Shown here in pieces: positions 33,862 through 41,670 of a stretch of 64,000 nt of DNA. The notes below the pieces were generated by a model. That model was not told the origin of the DNA and ran no database searches. It worked only from the letters and a program-made list of their open reading frames with translations. Within the stretch, counting starts at the first letter, position 1. The number at the start of each line of letters is the position of its first letter. This DNA is from JAGPDF01 sp052035735. Its GTDB lineage: Bacteria > Acidobacteriota > Thermoanaerobaculia > Multivoradales > JAGPDF01. A program made the position numbers and the translations under genes. Location of the stretch: assembly GCA_052035735.1 (NCBI GenBank), contig JBPOHI010000024.1, positions 1-64,000 of the forward strand, read 5' to 3'.

Positions 33862-34734
33862 CTAGAGCAGGCCGCGCAGCACGGCGAGATCTCGCGCGTG
33901 CCCGAGCTCGTCGTCGCCGAACGGCGTCTCGAGGATCATCGGGGCGTGCCGCAGGCGAGGCTCGGCGAGCAGGCGCCGGAAGGGCTCGACACCCAGGCGA
34001 CCCTCGCCCAGATTCGCGTGGCGGTCCTTGCGCGACCCTAGCTCCCCCACCGAGTCGTTGAGATGCACGCAGCCGACGAGTCCGCAGCCGATCTCGCTCT
34101 CGAGCTCGGCGAGGAACTCCTCCCAGCCAGCGAGGCTGTCGATCGCGTAGCCGGCAGCGAAGGCATGGCAGGTGTCGAGGCAGACGCCCAAGCGCTCGCG
34201 GCTGCTGGCCTGCTGGCGGATCGCCGCGAGATGCTGTAGACGGCTGCCGAGGACGGTACCCTGGCCGGCGGTGATCTCGAGGAGAATCCGCGTCGGGCAG
34301 TCGCCGATGTCGGCATCGACCGCATCGAGCGACCGGGCGATCGCGGCGAGTCCTGCCTCGACGCCGGCTCCCAGATGCGCCCCGGGATGCACGACCAGGG
34401 CTGGAACCGCGAGCGCCGCGCAGCGGCGCAACTCGTCGGCGAGTGCCGCGCGCGACTTCGCCAGGATCTGCGGATCGGGCGCGGCGAGGTTGATGAGGTA
34501 CGCCGCATGCGCCACCACCGGTCCGATCGCGCTCGCCGCGTGGGCGGCGCGAAAGGCCGCGGCGTCCTCCGGCGCCAGTGGTCGGCTCTGCCACTGGCTC
34601 GGACTCTTGACGAAGATCTGCAGCGCTTCGCAGGCGAGGTCCGTACCCCGCCGGACGCCTTCGACGAAGCCGCCGGCAACCGAGACATGGGCGCCCAAGG
34701 CCGGGGACGGCTGGGAGTTCAGGGTGGGTTTCAT
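33862..34734 (-). CDS. nfo: Endonuclease IV (AP endonuclease)
   Basis: From ATG 34734 the product is 290 residues. It reads LGAHVSVAGGFVEGVRRG, then CEALQIFVKSPSQW, VVAHAAYLINLAAPD, VVHPGAHLG, ILLEITAGQGTVLG, LGVCLDTCHAFAAGYAID, VGCVHLNDSVGELGSRKDRHANLGEG and ILETPFGDD, which together carry the nine zinc ligands of the TIM-barrel enzyme. It incises DNA at abasic sites. A GTG two codons upstream is possible, but TAGAGT ends exactly six bases before this ATG, which fits the leaderless pattern. Confidence 0.94.
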   Translation of the reverse strand: MKPTLNSQPSPALGAHVSVAGGFVEGVRRGTDLACEALQIFVKSPSQWQSRPLAPEDAAAFRAAHAASAIGPVVAHAAYLINLAAPDPQILAKSRAALADELRRCAALAVPALVVHPGAHLGAGVEAGLAAIARSLDAVDADIGDCPTRILLEITAGQGTVLGSRLQHLAAIRQQASSRERLGVCLDTCHAFAAGYAIDSLAGWEEFLAELESEIGCGLVGCVHLNDSVGELGSRKDRHANLGEGRLGVEPFRRLLAEPRLRHAPMILETPFGDDELGHARDLAVLRGLL

Positions 34735-34740
34735 CGCCAC

Positions 34741-34746
34741 ACTCTA
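34741..34746 (-). promoter_or_regulatory. TAGAGT -10 element of nfo
   Basis: On the minus strand TAGAGT ends six bases before the nfo ATG. It pairs with a divergent element at 34783-34788 in the same 63-base gap. Confidence 0.5.
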
Positions 34747-34782
34747 GCCGCAGTCGCGGTCGGCCAGGCCCCGCCCGCCTGC

Positions 34783-34788
34783 TAGACT
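34783..34788 (+). promoter_or_regulatory. Extended -10 (TGCTAGACT) of the PASTA-rpe-bamD operon
   Basis: TAGACT preceded by TGC ends nine bases before the GTG at 34798. No Shine-Dalgarno site separates them. It would drive a five-gene stretch of overlapping genes. Confidence 0.5.
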
Positions 34789-34797
34789 CCGCCCACC

Positions 34798-35544
34798 GTG
34801 CCTGGGCGTTTCGTGCGGCTCGCGCAAAACCTGCTCTGGGGAGTCGTGCTGCTGGTGGTTTTCGTCGCCTCGGCCTATCTCTCGTTCAACCTGTTCATCC
34901 GCCGGGGCGCGATGACCGTGCCGGAGCTCGCCGGCCTGACCGCCGAAGAGGCGACCCGTCTGCTTACCGACCAGGGTCTGCGCTTCCGCGCCGCCGAACC
35001 CGCTGGCCGCTGGAACGCTGAGGTCGAGGAGGGCCGGGTCATCGAGACCCGGCCGCGCGCCGGCGGCTTCGTCAAACGCGGCAGCGCCGTCGAAGTGGTG
35101 CTGTCGTTGGGTGTGCGCCAGGCGAGCGTGCCCAATCTCGCCGGCAAGGCGATCAGCGCCGCGCAGGTCACCGTCCACGCCGAAGGGCTCGAGATCGGCG
35201 AGACGCTGGCCATCGCCAGCTCCGCTGGCGAGCCCGGAACGATCGTCGGGCAGGACCCGCCACCCAACGCCAGCGTGCCGGCCGGCACCCGGATCGACCT
35301 GCTCGTCGCCCTGGATGCGCCGGCCGACACCTACGTCATGCCCGATCTCGTCTATCGCCGATACGAGCCGGTGCGCGGTTATTTCGAGCGCGGCGGGTTC
35401 CATCTCGGCGCGGTCAAGTTCGAACCGTACGAAGGCATTTCGGACGGCACGATCCTGCGTCAGAATCCGCTGCCGGGGCATCCGCTCCGCCGCCGGGACG
35501 TCATTTCGCTCGTCGTCGCCGCCTCCCAAGGAGCCCTGCCGTGA
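34798..35544 (+). CDS. PASTA-domain membrane protein
   Basis: From GTG 34798 the product is 248 residues: a cytoplasmic tail of about ten residues, one membrane helix (LLWGVVLLVVFVASAYLSF), and three PASTA units. The units are seen at VPELAGLTAEEATRLLTDQGL, VPNLAGKAISAAQVTVHAEGL and MPDLVYRRYEPVRGYFERGGF, with conserved G-x-I/V-x-x-Q-x-P-x-P-G endings. PASTA domains bind muropeptides or lipid II; here they stand without a kinase domain. The gene overlaps rpe by four bases. Its product may sense peptidoglycan outside the inner membrane. Confidence 0.88.
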   Translation: MPGRFVRLAQNLLWGVVLLVVFVASAYLSFNLFIRRGAMTVPELAGLTAEEATRLLTDQGLRFRAAEPAGRWNAEVEEGRVIETRPRAGGFVKRGSAVEVVLSLGVRQASVPNLAGKAISAAQVTVHAEGLEIGETLAIASSAGEPGTIVGQDPPPNASVPAGTRIDLLVALDAPADTYVMPDLVYRRYEPVRGYFERGGFHLGAVKFEPYEGISDGTILRQNPLPGHPLRRRDVISLVVAASQGALP

Positions 35545-36203
35545 TCGAGATCGCCCCTTCGCTGCTCGCCGCCGACCTCGCCGATCTCGCGGGAGCGGCC
35601 CGCATCTGCGAAGCCGGCGGAGCCGACATCCTGCACATCGATGTGATGGACGGACAGTTCGTCCCCAACCTGACTCTCGGCGCGCCGGTGGTCGCGGCGC
35701 TCGCCCGGCATACGCGCCTGCCGCTCGATGTCCACCTGATGGTCGCCCAGGCGGATCGGCTCGTGGACTCCTTTCTCGAGGCCGGCGCCGCCCGCATCAG
35801 CGTCCATTGGGAGGCCTCCCCTCACCTCGACCGCCTCCTGACACAGATTCGCGCCGGCGGGGCCAAAGCCGGCATCGCGCTCAACCCGGCCACGCCGGTC
35901 GAGTTGCTATCCGATATCCTTCCGCAGGCCGACTTCGTGCTGCTCATGTCGGTCAATCCGGGATTCGGCGGCCAGGCTTTCCTGCCCTATGTGCTGGACA
36001 AGGCCCGCCGATTGCATTCGACGATTCTGGCGCGCCGCCTCGACCTCTTTCTGGAGATCGACGGCGGCATCGGTCCGGCGAACATCCGCTCGGCGGTCGA
36101 CGCCGGGATCCGTACTCTGGTGGCAGGTTCGGCGGTCTTCGGGTCGACGGATCCGGTAGCGGCACAACAGCAGCTTCGAAAGCTCGCGGAGGGCAGCGTT
36201 TGA
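35541..36203 (+). CDS. rpe: Ribulose-phosphate 3-epimerase
   Basis: The GTG at 35541 overlaps the PASTA stop as GTGA; product 220 residues. It begins IEIAPSLLAADLADL, then HIDVMDGQFVPNLTLGAPVV and PLDVHLMVAQADR, MSVNPGFGGQAFLPYVLDK and LEIDGGIGPANIRSAVDAG. These provide the two histidines and two aspartates of the metal-dependent TIM-barrel active site. It interconverts ribulose 5-phosphate and xylulose 5-phosphate in the pentose phosphate pathway. Its TGA overlaps the TTG start of bamD. Confidence 0.95.
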   Translation: MIEIAPSLLAADLADLAGAARICEAGGADILHIDVMDGQFVPNLTLGAPVVAALARHTRLPLDVHLMVAQADRLVDSFLEAGAARISVHWEASPHLDRLLTQIRAGGAKAGIALNPATPVELLSDILPQADFVLLMSVNPGFGGQAFLPYVLDKARRLHSTILARRLDLFLEIDGGIGPANIRSAVDAGIRTLVAGSAVFGSTDPVAAQQQLRKLAEGSV

Positions 36204-36973
36204 ACACCCTACTGATCCGGCGACTCGCAGCGGTGGCACTGGTCGCGGCCCTCTCGGGCCTGGCGACCGGCTGCAAGTCGAACATCGAGAACGATCCGAT
36301 CCTCCGCCTCTCGGCGGCCGAGTCTCTGGCCGAAGGCAAGCGCCTGTTCGCGCTCGAGAAGTACAATCGGGCGCGCCCCTACTTCTCGCACGCCTTCGAA
36401 GTCGAACCGAACTCGAGCTCGGGCCGCGAGGCCCTGCTGGCGGTCGCCGACTGCTACTCCCTCTCCGGCAGCGACGCCGACCTCATCCAGGCGGAAGCCA
36501 AGTACCGCGACTTTCAGAACCGCTTTCCGACCAGCGATCGAGCCCCTTACGTGCAGTTCCAGATCGCCTCCTCGCTGGCGCGGCGAATCGAGCGCGCCGA
36601 CCGCGATCAGGCCGCGACGGTCAAGGCGCGTGAGGCGCTCGAAGACCTGATTCGTCTCTATCCGACGAGTGAATTCGCCGACAAGTCGCGCGAGCAGCTG
36701 ATCACGGTGGTCGACAGGCTGGCCGAGCACGAGTTCGTCGTCGGGCGTTTCTATCAGCGCTACGGGGTGCCCGGTGCCGCGGCGAGCCGGATCGAGGGCA
36801 TGCTCAAGAACTACCCCAACTACTCGGGCAAGGACGAGGCGCTTTACTATCTGGGTCGCGCCTATCTCGACCTCGCCCGTCCGGAGGATGCCAGCGCGAC
36901 CTTCGCCCGTTTGCGCGAGGAGCACCCCGAGAGCCGCTTCCTGCGCAAGATCCCTGGCAAGAGCGAGTCGTGA
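36200..36973 (+). CDS. bamD: BamD-like outer-membrane assembly lipoprotein
   Basis: The only start that gives a complete lipoprotein signal is TTG 36200, which overlaps the rpe stop (TTGA); product 257 residues. The lipobox L-A-T-G-C places the lipidated cysteine at residue 25. The mature part has five TPR-like helix pairs with the BamD pattern: EGKRLFALEKYNRARPYFSHAF, RDFQNRFPTSDRAPYVQFQIA, LIRLYPTSEFADKSREQL and VVGRFYQRYGVPGAAASRIEGMLKNYPN. BamD works with BamA to insert beta-barrels in the outer membrane. Coupling to rpe and a YbgF-like gene is unusual but the protein call is firm. Confidence 0.88.
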   Translation: MNTLLIRRLAAVALVAALSGLATGCKSNIENDPILRLSAAESLAEGKRLFALEKYNRARPYFSHAFEVEPNSSSGREALLAVADCYSLSGSDADLIQAEAKYRDFQNRFPTSDRAPYVQFQIASSLARRIERADRDQAATVKAREALEDLIRLYPTSEFADKSREQLITVVDRLAEHEFVVGRFYQRYGVPGAAASRIEGMLKNYPNYSGKDEALYYLGRAYLDLARPEDASATFARLREEHPESRFLRKIPGKSES

Positions 36974-37749
36974 CGGGGCTGGCGCCGCGGGTGCTGGCTG
37001 CCTGCGTAACGGCGCTGTTCGCTGGCGGATGCGCCAGCAGCGGCCCCTTTTGGAGCCAGGCAGATCGTGAGGCGGCCGAGGTCACCGAGCTGCGCGAGCG
37101 CGTCGGCCGGCTGGAAACGCAACTCGCCGCCGCCGCGAGCGAGAATTCGCGACTCGCCGCCCAGGCCGCCGACCTCGGCCGTGAGCTGGCTCGCCTGCGC
37201 GAGGAAGCTTCGTCCACTGTGGAGTCCGCGCAGACTTCGCTCGCCGCCGAAGAGGGCACCGAGCGCCCTGCGCGCGGCCCGCAGCCGGTCATCGAACAGA
37301 GCGATCTCGACGAGCCTGCGGCTGCGCCCAGCCTGGAGGCCGGCGATTCGGCGTTCCCCCCGCCTGCGGCCGACGAACGAGAGCCCCGCACGAGCTACGA
37401 GCAGAGTCTGGCACTCCTCGAAGCCGGGCAACCGAAGGAGGCCGAAGCCGGTTTCCGGAGTTTTCTGGCCGAGCATCCGACCTCCGATCTGGCCGACAAC
37501 GCCCAGTTCTGGCTCGCCGAATCGGCTCTGCGGCGCGGCGAGATCGCTGCTGCCATGACCGGATTCCGTGCCGTCGTCGAAAACTACCCTGAAGCCAACA
37601 AGGTCCCGGACGCCCTCCTCAAAGTCGGCGCTTGCCTCGCGCTGCTGGGCGAGGCGGAGTCGGCGGCGACGGTCTACCGCGAGCTCCTCGAGCGCTTTCC
37701 GGCAACGGCCGCGGCCGAAACGGCACGCCAGCGCCTCGGGATTCCTTAG
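36970..37749 (+). CDS. ybgF: CpoB/YbgF-like lipoprotein
   Basis: The GTG overlaps the bamD stop (GTGA); product 259 residues. The lipobox F-A-G-G-C puts the lipid cysteine at residue 21. A coiled coil follows (about 30-80, with TELRERVGRLETQLAAAASE and LGRELARLREEA), then a Pro/Ala/Glu linker and three C-terminal TPR units (SYEQSLALLEAGQPKEAEAG, NAQFWLAESALRRGEIAAAM, LKVGACLALLGEAESAATVY). This is the CpoB layout, a Tol-Pal-linked coordinator of peptidoglycan synthesis; the classical protein is not a lipoprotein, so the lipobox is a variation. No tol genes lie in the window. Confidence 0.82.
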   Translation: MTGLAPRVLAACVTALFAGGCASSGPFWSQADREAAEVTELRERVGRLETQLAAAASENSRLAAQAADLGRELARLREEASSTVESAQTSLAAEEGTERPARGPQPVIEQSDLDEPAAAPSLEAGDSAFPPPAADEREPRTSYEQSLALLEAGQPKEAEAGFRSFLAEHPTSDLADNAQFWLAESALRRGEIAAAMTGFRAVVENYPEANKVPDALLKVGACLALLGEAESAATVYRELLERFPATAAAETARQRLGIP

Positions 37750-37840
37750 CCCCCTGCGCGGGGCGCTCTCCGGCCCTTCCGGGAGTCCGGCCGCTCGCCG
37801 CTAACTTCAAGCAGATGCATGGGTTCCGTGGAAGATGCAC

Positions 37841-37869
37841 TTGACACTGTGCACCCCCGCGAGTACCCT
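37841..37869 (+). promoter_or_regulatory. Sigma-70-type promoter of the LysM gene
   Basis: TTGACA at 37841-37846 and TACCCT at 37864-37869 are separated by exactly 17 bases. The predicted leader is about 50 bases and ends in a GGAGG ribosome-binding site before the ATG at 37927. Unlike the leaderless genes, this promoter has a full -35 box. Confidence 0.6.
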
Positions 37870-37926
37870 TCGAGGCAAGTTCAAGACGGAATGCGCCAGA
37901 TAGAAACGGCTTCTGGAGGTCGACTC

Positions 37927-39192
37927 ATGGCAAACCGCCATCTCACGGTATTCGCGCTGCTCGGCTCGGCTCTGCTCGCCGGCGTCGCCCTCGAAGCGGC
38001 GGACACCCCGCCGGCCGATCTCAAGTTCGTCGCCGGACACTGGACGGCCTGGGATCCTCCGACGCCGCCGCAAGGGGCGAAAGTCCATGTTGTGGTCGCC
38101 GGCGACACCTTCTGGAGCCTGGCTGCGGCGAACCTCGGCAACCCCTACCTCTGGCCGCAGATCTGGGAAAAGAACCAGTACGTGAGGGACGCCCATTGGA
38201 TCTACCCGGGCGATCCCTTGGTGCTCGACCTCGAAGTGACGCCCGCTGCCGAGATCGGCGCCGCCGGCCCCGCCGGGGAATCGGGCGAGGAGGTCGCCAA
38301 AAGCACTTCCGAGGAGACCTTCGCCGCAGACCAGGCGGCAGGCGAAACCCAGACGGCGGATAGCGCGGAGGATCGCGCACCGGGTGGCGCCGCTGCGATT
38401 CCGGGAGTGGCACCGGCCGGCAAGGGGAGTGTTCCGGTCCCGCTCGGGACTCAGGACGACATCTACTGCTCCGGCTTCATCGGCGACACCGACGAGGCCT
38501 TCGGCTACTCGGTGATCGGCTCGGAGTACGAGGTCCTTTCCCCTCAGCTGAGGAATCCGGTCTACGGCAAGGTCGAGGGAATCTACGGCACGGTCGACAC
38601 GGTCAAGTACCGGCTCACCTCCGGCGACATCGTCTACATCGACGGCGGACGGGCGGCCGGCCTGTCTCCAGGGATGCAGTTCACCGCCGTGGCCCCGGGC
38701 AGGCTCATTCGGCATCCGCTGTCGAACGATGCTCTCGGACGCCAGTACAGCTATGCCGGGCGAGTCCGGGTGCTGTCGGTCCAGGAAGAGGCCGCGATCG
38801 CGGAGATCGTCCAGAGCTGCGACGGCATCTCGGTCGGCATGAAGCTCAAGCCGTTCGAGCAGGAGCCGATTCCTCTCGCCCGCCGCGGATCGGTGCGACC
38901 GGTGACCGACCCGGCGAGCGCCGAGACGTTGACCAGCGCGGCGGTGATCGTCTCTTCGCCGGCCGACCTCGTGAGTCTCGGTCAGGACCATGTCGTTTTC
39001 ATCGATCGTGGCGAGGAGGACGAGGTCCTTCCCGGTGACATTTTCACCATCTACCGCATGAATCGGGCGACGCAACCCCCGGTCGTCCTGGGCGAGCTCG
39101 CTGTGCTCTCGGTGCGGGCGCACACTGCGGTCGCGAAGATCCTCGAGTCGCGCTACCCGGTTTACGTCGGCGACCGGCTCGAACGCAAGTGA
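37927..39192 (+). CDS. LysM peptidoglycan-binding protein, exported
   Basis: ATG 37927 has CTGGAGG upstream; product 421 residues. A signal sequence (LTVFALLGSALLAGVALEAA) precedes a LysM domain at about 50-105 (VVVAGDTFWSLAAANLGNP, then YLWPQIWEKNQYV and HWIYPGDPLVL). A low-complexity Glu/Ala/Gly linker of about 60 residues follows, and the C-terminal 250 residues form all-beta repeats (DIVYIDGGRAAGLSPGMQF; HVVFIDRGEEDEVLPGDIF) like those of FlgT/SpoVID-type or LysM-associated domains of Acidobacteriota proteins. LysM binds N-acetylglucosamine chains of peptidoglycan, so it acts in the periplasm. A strong sigma-70 promoter lies upstream. Confidence 0.86.
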   Translation: MANRHLTVFALLGSALLAGVALEAADTPPADLKFVAGHWTAWDPPTPPQGAKVHVVVAGDTFWSLAAANLGNPYLWPQIWEKNQYVRDAHWIYPGDPLVLDLEVTPAAEIGAAGPAGESGEEVAKSTSEETFAADQAAGETQTADSAEDRAPGGAAAIPGVAPAGKGSVPVPLGTQDDIYCSGFIGDTDEAFGYSVIGSEYEVLSPQLRNPVYGKVEGIYGTVDTVKYRLTSGDIVYIDGGRAAGLSPGMQFTAVAPGRLIRHPLSNDALGRQYSYAGRVRVLSVQEEAAIAEIVQSCDGISVGMKLKPFEQEPIPLARRGSVRPVTDPASAETLTSAAVIVSSPADLVSLGQDHVVFIDRGEEDEVLPGDIFTIYRMNRATQPPVVLGELAVLSVRAHTAVAKILESRYPVYVGDRLERK

Positions 39193-39203
39193 CCCTCTGG
39201 CGG

Positions 39204-39237
39204 CTCGGCGCGGGGCGCTCGAATCGCCCGCGCCGAG
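39204..39237 (+). terminator. GC-rich hairpin after the LysM gene
   Basis: CTCGGCGCGGGGCG and CGCCCGCGCCGAG pair into a stem of about 13 bp with one bulged G and a 7-base loop, starting 12 bases past the LysM stop. No T-run follows directly, though a TTTT occurs 15 bases later. It probably ends or protects the LysM transcript, and would fold just before the Fis-like gene. Confidence 0.5.
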
Positions 39238-39266
39238 TTGCATGACGGACCCTTTTGCGATAGATT
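39238..39266 (+). promoter_or_regulatory. Weak promoter of the Fis-like gene
   Basis: TTGCAT (39238-39243) and TAGATT (39261-39266) have a 17-base spacer. Both hexamers are imperfect. The predicted start of transcription, near 39273, lies downstream of the ATG at 39242 and upstream of the GTG at 39293, which supports the shorter protein. Confidence 0.35.
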
Positions 39267-39292
39267 TCACCTTCGAGCAGGGTGAATCCGCT

Positions 39293-39574
39293 GTGAACCG
39301 ACAAAACTACAACGGCAGGCTCCACCAGATCGTCGACGAGCTCGTCAGCCAGGGGTTGACCCTGGAGCAGGCTCGTCAAGAGTTCGAACGGCAGTTCATC
39401 ACGGCCTCCCTGCGATCCAACGACTGGAACTACTGTCGCTCGGCGCGCAGCCTCGGAGTCCATCGCAACACCCTGCGCAACAAGGTTTCTCACTTGGGCA
39501 TCGGCGGCAGTGAAGGCAAGGGGAAATCAGCGGTTCCCCGTGTCGGCCTGCGACGCCAGTTCCCCAAGGTCTGA
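39293..39574 (+). CDS. Fis-like helix-turn-helix regulator
   Basis: I choose GTG 39293 because AGGGTGA lies seven bases upstream; an ATG at 39242 would add 17 residues with codons rich in A/T at third positions, unlike the neighbours. The product is 93 residues. Its C-terminal half, FERQFITASLRSNDWNYCRSARSLGVHRNTLRNKVSHLGI, split here as F-E-R-Q-F-I then W-N-Y-C-R-S-A-R-S-L-G-V-H-R-N-T-L-R-N-K, is the Fis/NtrC-type HTH (usually A-A-x-x-L-G-I-x-R-x-T-L-x-x-K-L). It likely acts as a nucleoid-associated DNA-binding regulator. Targets unknown. Confidence 0.8.
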   Translation: MNRQNYNGRLHQIVDELVSQGLTLEQARQEFERQFITASLRSNDWNYCRSARSLGVHRNTLRNKVSHLGIGGSEGKGKSAVPRVGLRRQFPKV

Positions 39575-39693
39575 CCCGAAGCACCCGAAAACAACCAACC
39601 ACACACACTGAACGTCGGCGGCTCCCTATCCGGGAAGCGGCTCATTCGCGACCTTTACCGGCCGCTGACGACAGTCTCATTCGGAGGCGACGC

Positions 39694-40458
39694 ATGCCCA
39701 CCGCTCCTGTTCACCGCCTCACCCGCCGCATGATCTGGAGCGTCAGCGCTTCGGTCACGCTGCTGTTTCTCACTTCGAGCTCGACGCTGCCGACGGTCGC
39801 CGTTCCGCCGACCGGCTATTCGCTCGGCCTCGAGCGGATCTTCGCCCGCCAGGCGCGCCTCGAGCTCGCCCTCCAGCAGGCGCCCAATCCGCGCAGCGGA
39901 GCCGCAGGGGCGGTTCGCGCCGATTCCCGGCCGTCCCGGACCAGCCAGACGACCGATAGCTACCTCGCCGGACTGCCGTTCGGACGCGAGATCGGCGGCG
40001 CGGCGCGCCGTTACAACCTCGATTCGCTGTTGCTCGCCTCGATCGTCGAAGCGGAGTCGGGGTTTCGGCCCGACGCGGTCTCCAACAAGGGGGCGCTCGG
40101 CCTGATGCAGCTCATGCCGCTGCATTTCCTGACCAACGACGCTTCGGTCGAGTCGCCCGATCCGCTGGACCCGACGGTGAACCTGGATCTCGGTGCGCGC
40201 TATCTGCGTGACTTGCGGAAGCGCTACGACGGCGATCTGGAGCTGGCGCTGGCGGCGTACCACGCCGGGCCAGGGACGATCGATCGTTTCGGGGGGTTGC
40301 CGCCCTATCGCGAAACCCAGGCTTATGTCGGTCGGGTGCTCAGGCTCTACAGCGAGCACCAGCGCGATGCCGGTGCCACGGAGTTCGTCGCGATCCCGCC
40401 CGAGCTGACGCTGGCGCCGCCGCCAGCGCGCGTGGCCGCGACGCGTGAGGGCTCCTAG
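39694..40458 (+). CDS. Lytic transglycosylase (SLT domain)
   Basis: ATG 39694 follows CGGAGGCG; product 254 residues. A membrane or signal segment at about 14-30 (IWSVSASVTLLFLTSSS) precedes a linker, then the SLT fold: LLLASIVEAESGFRPDAVSNKGALGLMQLMP (read as S-I-V-E-A-E-S-G-F and G-A-L-G-L-M-Q-L-M-P), with the catalytic Glu in E-S (about residue 121), and LALAAYHAGPGTIDRFGGLPPYRETQAYV. It cleaves the glycan strands of peptidoglycan to 1,6-anhydro ends. The TAG stop shares a CTAG with the opposing tatA stop. Confidence 0.92.
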   Translation: MPTAPVHRLTRRMIWSVSASVTLLFLTSSSTLPTVAVPPTGYSLGLERIFARQARLELALQQAPNPRSGAAGAVRADSRPSRTSQTTDSYLAGLPFGREIGGAARRYNLDSLLLASIVEAESGFRPDAVSNKGALGLMQLMPLHFLTNDASVESPDPLDPTVNLDLGARYLRDLRKRYDGDLELALAAYHAGPGTIDRFGGLPPYRETQAYVGRVLRLYSEHQRDAGATEFVAIPPELTLAPPPARVAATREGS

Positions 40459-40628
40459 GCGCGCTTCTCGGTCTCGGAGTCGCCGCCGTCGTCGTCCTTC
40501 AGGCCCTTCTTGAAGTTCTTGATCGCCTCGCCGAGCCCCTTGCCCAGCTGAGGGATCTTCGAGGCGCCGAAGAGCAGCACGAGAATGACGAATATCACCA
40601 GCAACTCAGGTACGCCGAGCGATCCCAT
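40455..40628 (-). CDS. tatA: Twin-arginine translocase subunit TatA
   Basis: This 57-residue gene encodes MGSLGVPELLVIFVILVLLF followed by G-A-S-K-I-P-Q-L-G-K-G-L-G-E-A-I-K-N-F-K-K-G and an acidic tail. The short N-terminal transmembrane helix, F-G hinge and amphipathic G-K-G-L-G-x-x-I-x-x-F-K-K helix are diagnostic of TatA/E. GAGGAGG lies eight bases upstream of the ATG. TatA forms the pore for folded-protein export; tatB and tatC are not in the window. The stop codon overlaps that of the lytic transglycosylase. Confidence 0.93.
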   Translation of the reverse strand: MGSLGVPELLVIFVILVLLFGASKIPQLGKGLGEAIKNFKKGLKDDDGGDSETEKRA

Positions 40629-40655
40629 CGCGGGAACCTCCTCGAGGCCGCGCCA

Positions 40656-40674
40656 GCGACGAGACGTTCGTCGC
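40656..40674 (-). terminator. Hairpin between the kinase gene and tatA
   Basis: GCGACGA and TCGTCGC form a perfect 7-bp stem around a 5-base loop in the gap between the phosphotransferase stop and tatA. There is no T-tract, so it may only partly terminate or may process the transcript. Confidence 0.4.
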
Positions 40675-40696
40675 GCGCCGGTCAGATCGGGTCACT

Positions 40697-41662
40697 TTAG
40701 CAGAACGGCCGCCGGTCGAGCTCCGCGGCCCACCAGGCGCGCAACGCCGCGAACACCTCCGCGGTCTCGGGGAGGCCCGCCAGATGCCGCGCTGCCCGCC
40801 TCAACGCCGGGGCGATGAGCGGAAGGTGGCGCGGATTGCCCTGAGCGGCGAAGCGCGCGAAGGTGCCACCCGCCTTCAGCGTCCGTTGAACGACCGCCCG
40901 GGAATACTGCCCACGAGCCTCGGGGCCGCGCCAGCGCGGCGGCAGGAGGGCTGCTTCGAGCGCAGGATCGGGAAAGAAGCTGTCGTTGAGCAGCGACGCC
41001 AGATCATAGGCCCGAGGTCCGAGGCGCAGGTCCTGAAAGTCGATGACTGCGACGGTCTCGCCTATGGGAACGAGGTTGCGTGCCATGAAGTCGCGATGGC
41101 AAGGCACGAGGGGCGCTTCCGCCAGCCGTCCACACAGCTCCTCGAGCGCCTCCCGGAAATGGCGCCGCTCCGCCGGAAGGGCGGCGAGGCCACGGGGATC
41201 GAGCAGAAACTCGAAGGTCGGCTCGAGCTCGCGCTGCAGCAAAGCGCGATCGAGCGGCGGACTGCCCAGGCCGGCGACATCGTCGGCGGCGAGGCCCGAG
41301 ATCCTCTCGGCCGCTGCCACCGCCGCGGCGAAGCAGCCGCTTCTCCTCTCCAGCGGAAGCTCTCCGCTCTCGAAGAGGGTCGCAGCTCCCAGATCTTCGA
41401 CCAGCATCCACCCCCGTTGGGCGCTCCACTGGTAGATCTCCGGCACCCGCACGCCGGCACTCGCGAGCAGCGCTTGTGCCGCGACGAAGCGTGTCATCGT
41501 CGCGCGCAGGCTCTCCGGATAGTGCGCGGCGATCCGCGTCCCGCCATCGCCCAGCTCCACACGGAAGTAGCGCCGCTGCGAGACATCGCCAGCCAGGGCG
41601 CTTGCGGCGCGCACCTCGAGACCGAGTTCCTCGAGCCAGCTCCCGAGCGCCGTGGCGATCAT
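40697..41662 (-). CDS. APH-like phosphotransferase (AmgK-type sugar kinase candidate)
   Basis: From ATG 41662 the product is 321 residues; a longer frame exists but TACTTT ends eight bases before this ATG, matching the leaderless pattern. The kinase core has RYFRVELGDGGTRIAAHYPE, WMLVEDLGAATLFE, VPCHRDFMARNLVPIG with the catalytic H-R-D-F-x-x-x-N, and VAVIDFQDLRLGPRAYDLASLLND with the metal-binding D-F-Q-D. The combination H-R-D-F-M-A-R-N-L and D-F-Q-D is typical of the AmgK family, which phosphorylates N-acetylmuramate or glucosamine at C1 in cell-wall recycling. No murU gene is adjacent, so the substrate stays open. Confidence 0.84.
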   Translation of the reverse strand: MIATALGSWLEELGLEVRAASALAGDVSQRRYFRVELGDGGTRIAAHYPESLRATMTRFVAAQALLASAGVRVPEIYQWSAQRGWMLVEDLGAATLFESGELPLERRSGCFAAAVAAAERISGLAADDVAGLGSPPLDRALLQRELEPTFEFLLDPRGLAALPAERRHFREALEELCGRLAEAPLVPCHRDFMARNLVPIGETVAVIDFQDLRLGPRAYDLASLLNDSFFPDPALEAALLPPRWRGPEARGQYSRAVVQRTLKAGGTFARFAAQGNPRHLPLIAPALRRAARHLAGLPETAEVFAALRAWWAAELDRRPFC

Positions 41663-41670
41663 CGCGCCGG

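Noticed and set aside
36200..36973. A possible frameshift or truncated bamD, because no ATG starts the frame
   Set aside because: A TTG overlapping the rpe stop gives a full lipoprotein signal with lipobox and normal length, so the gene is intact.
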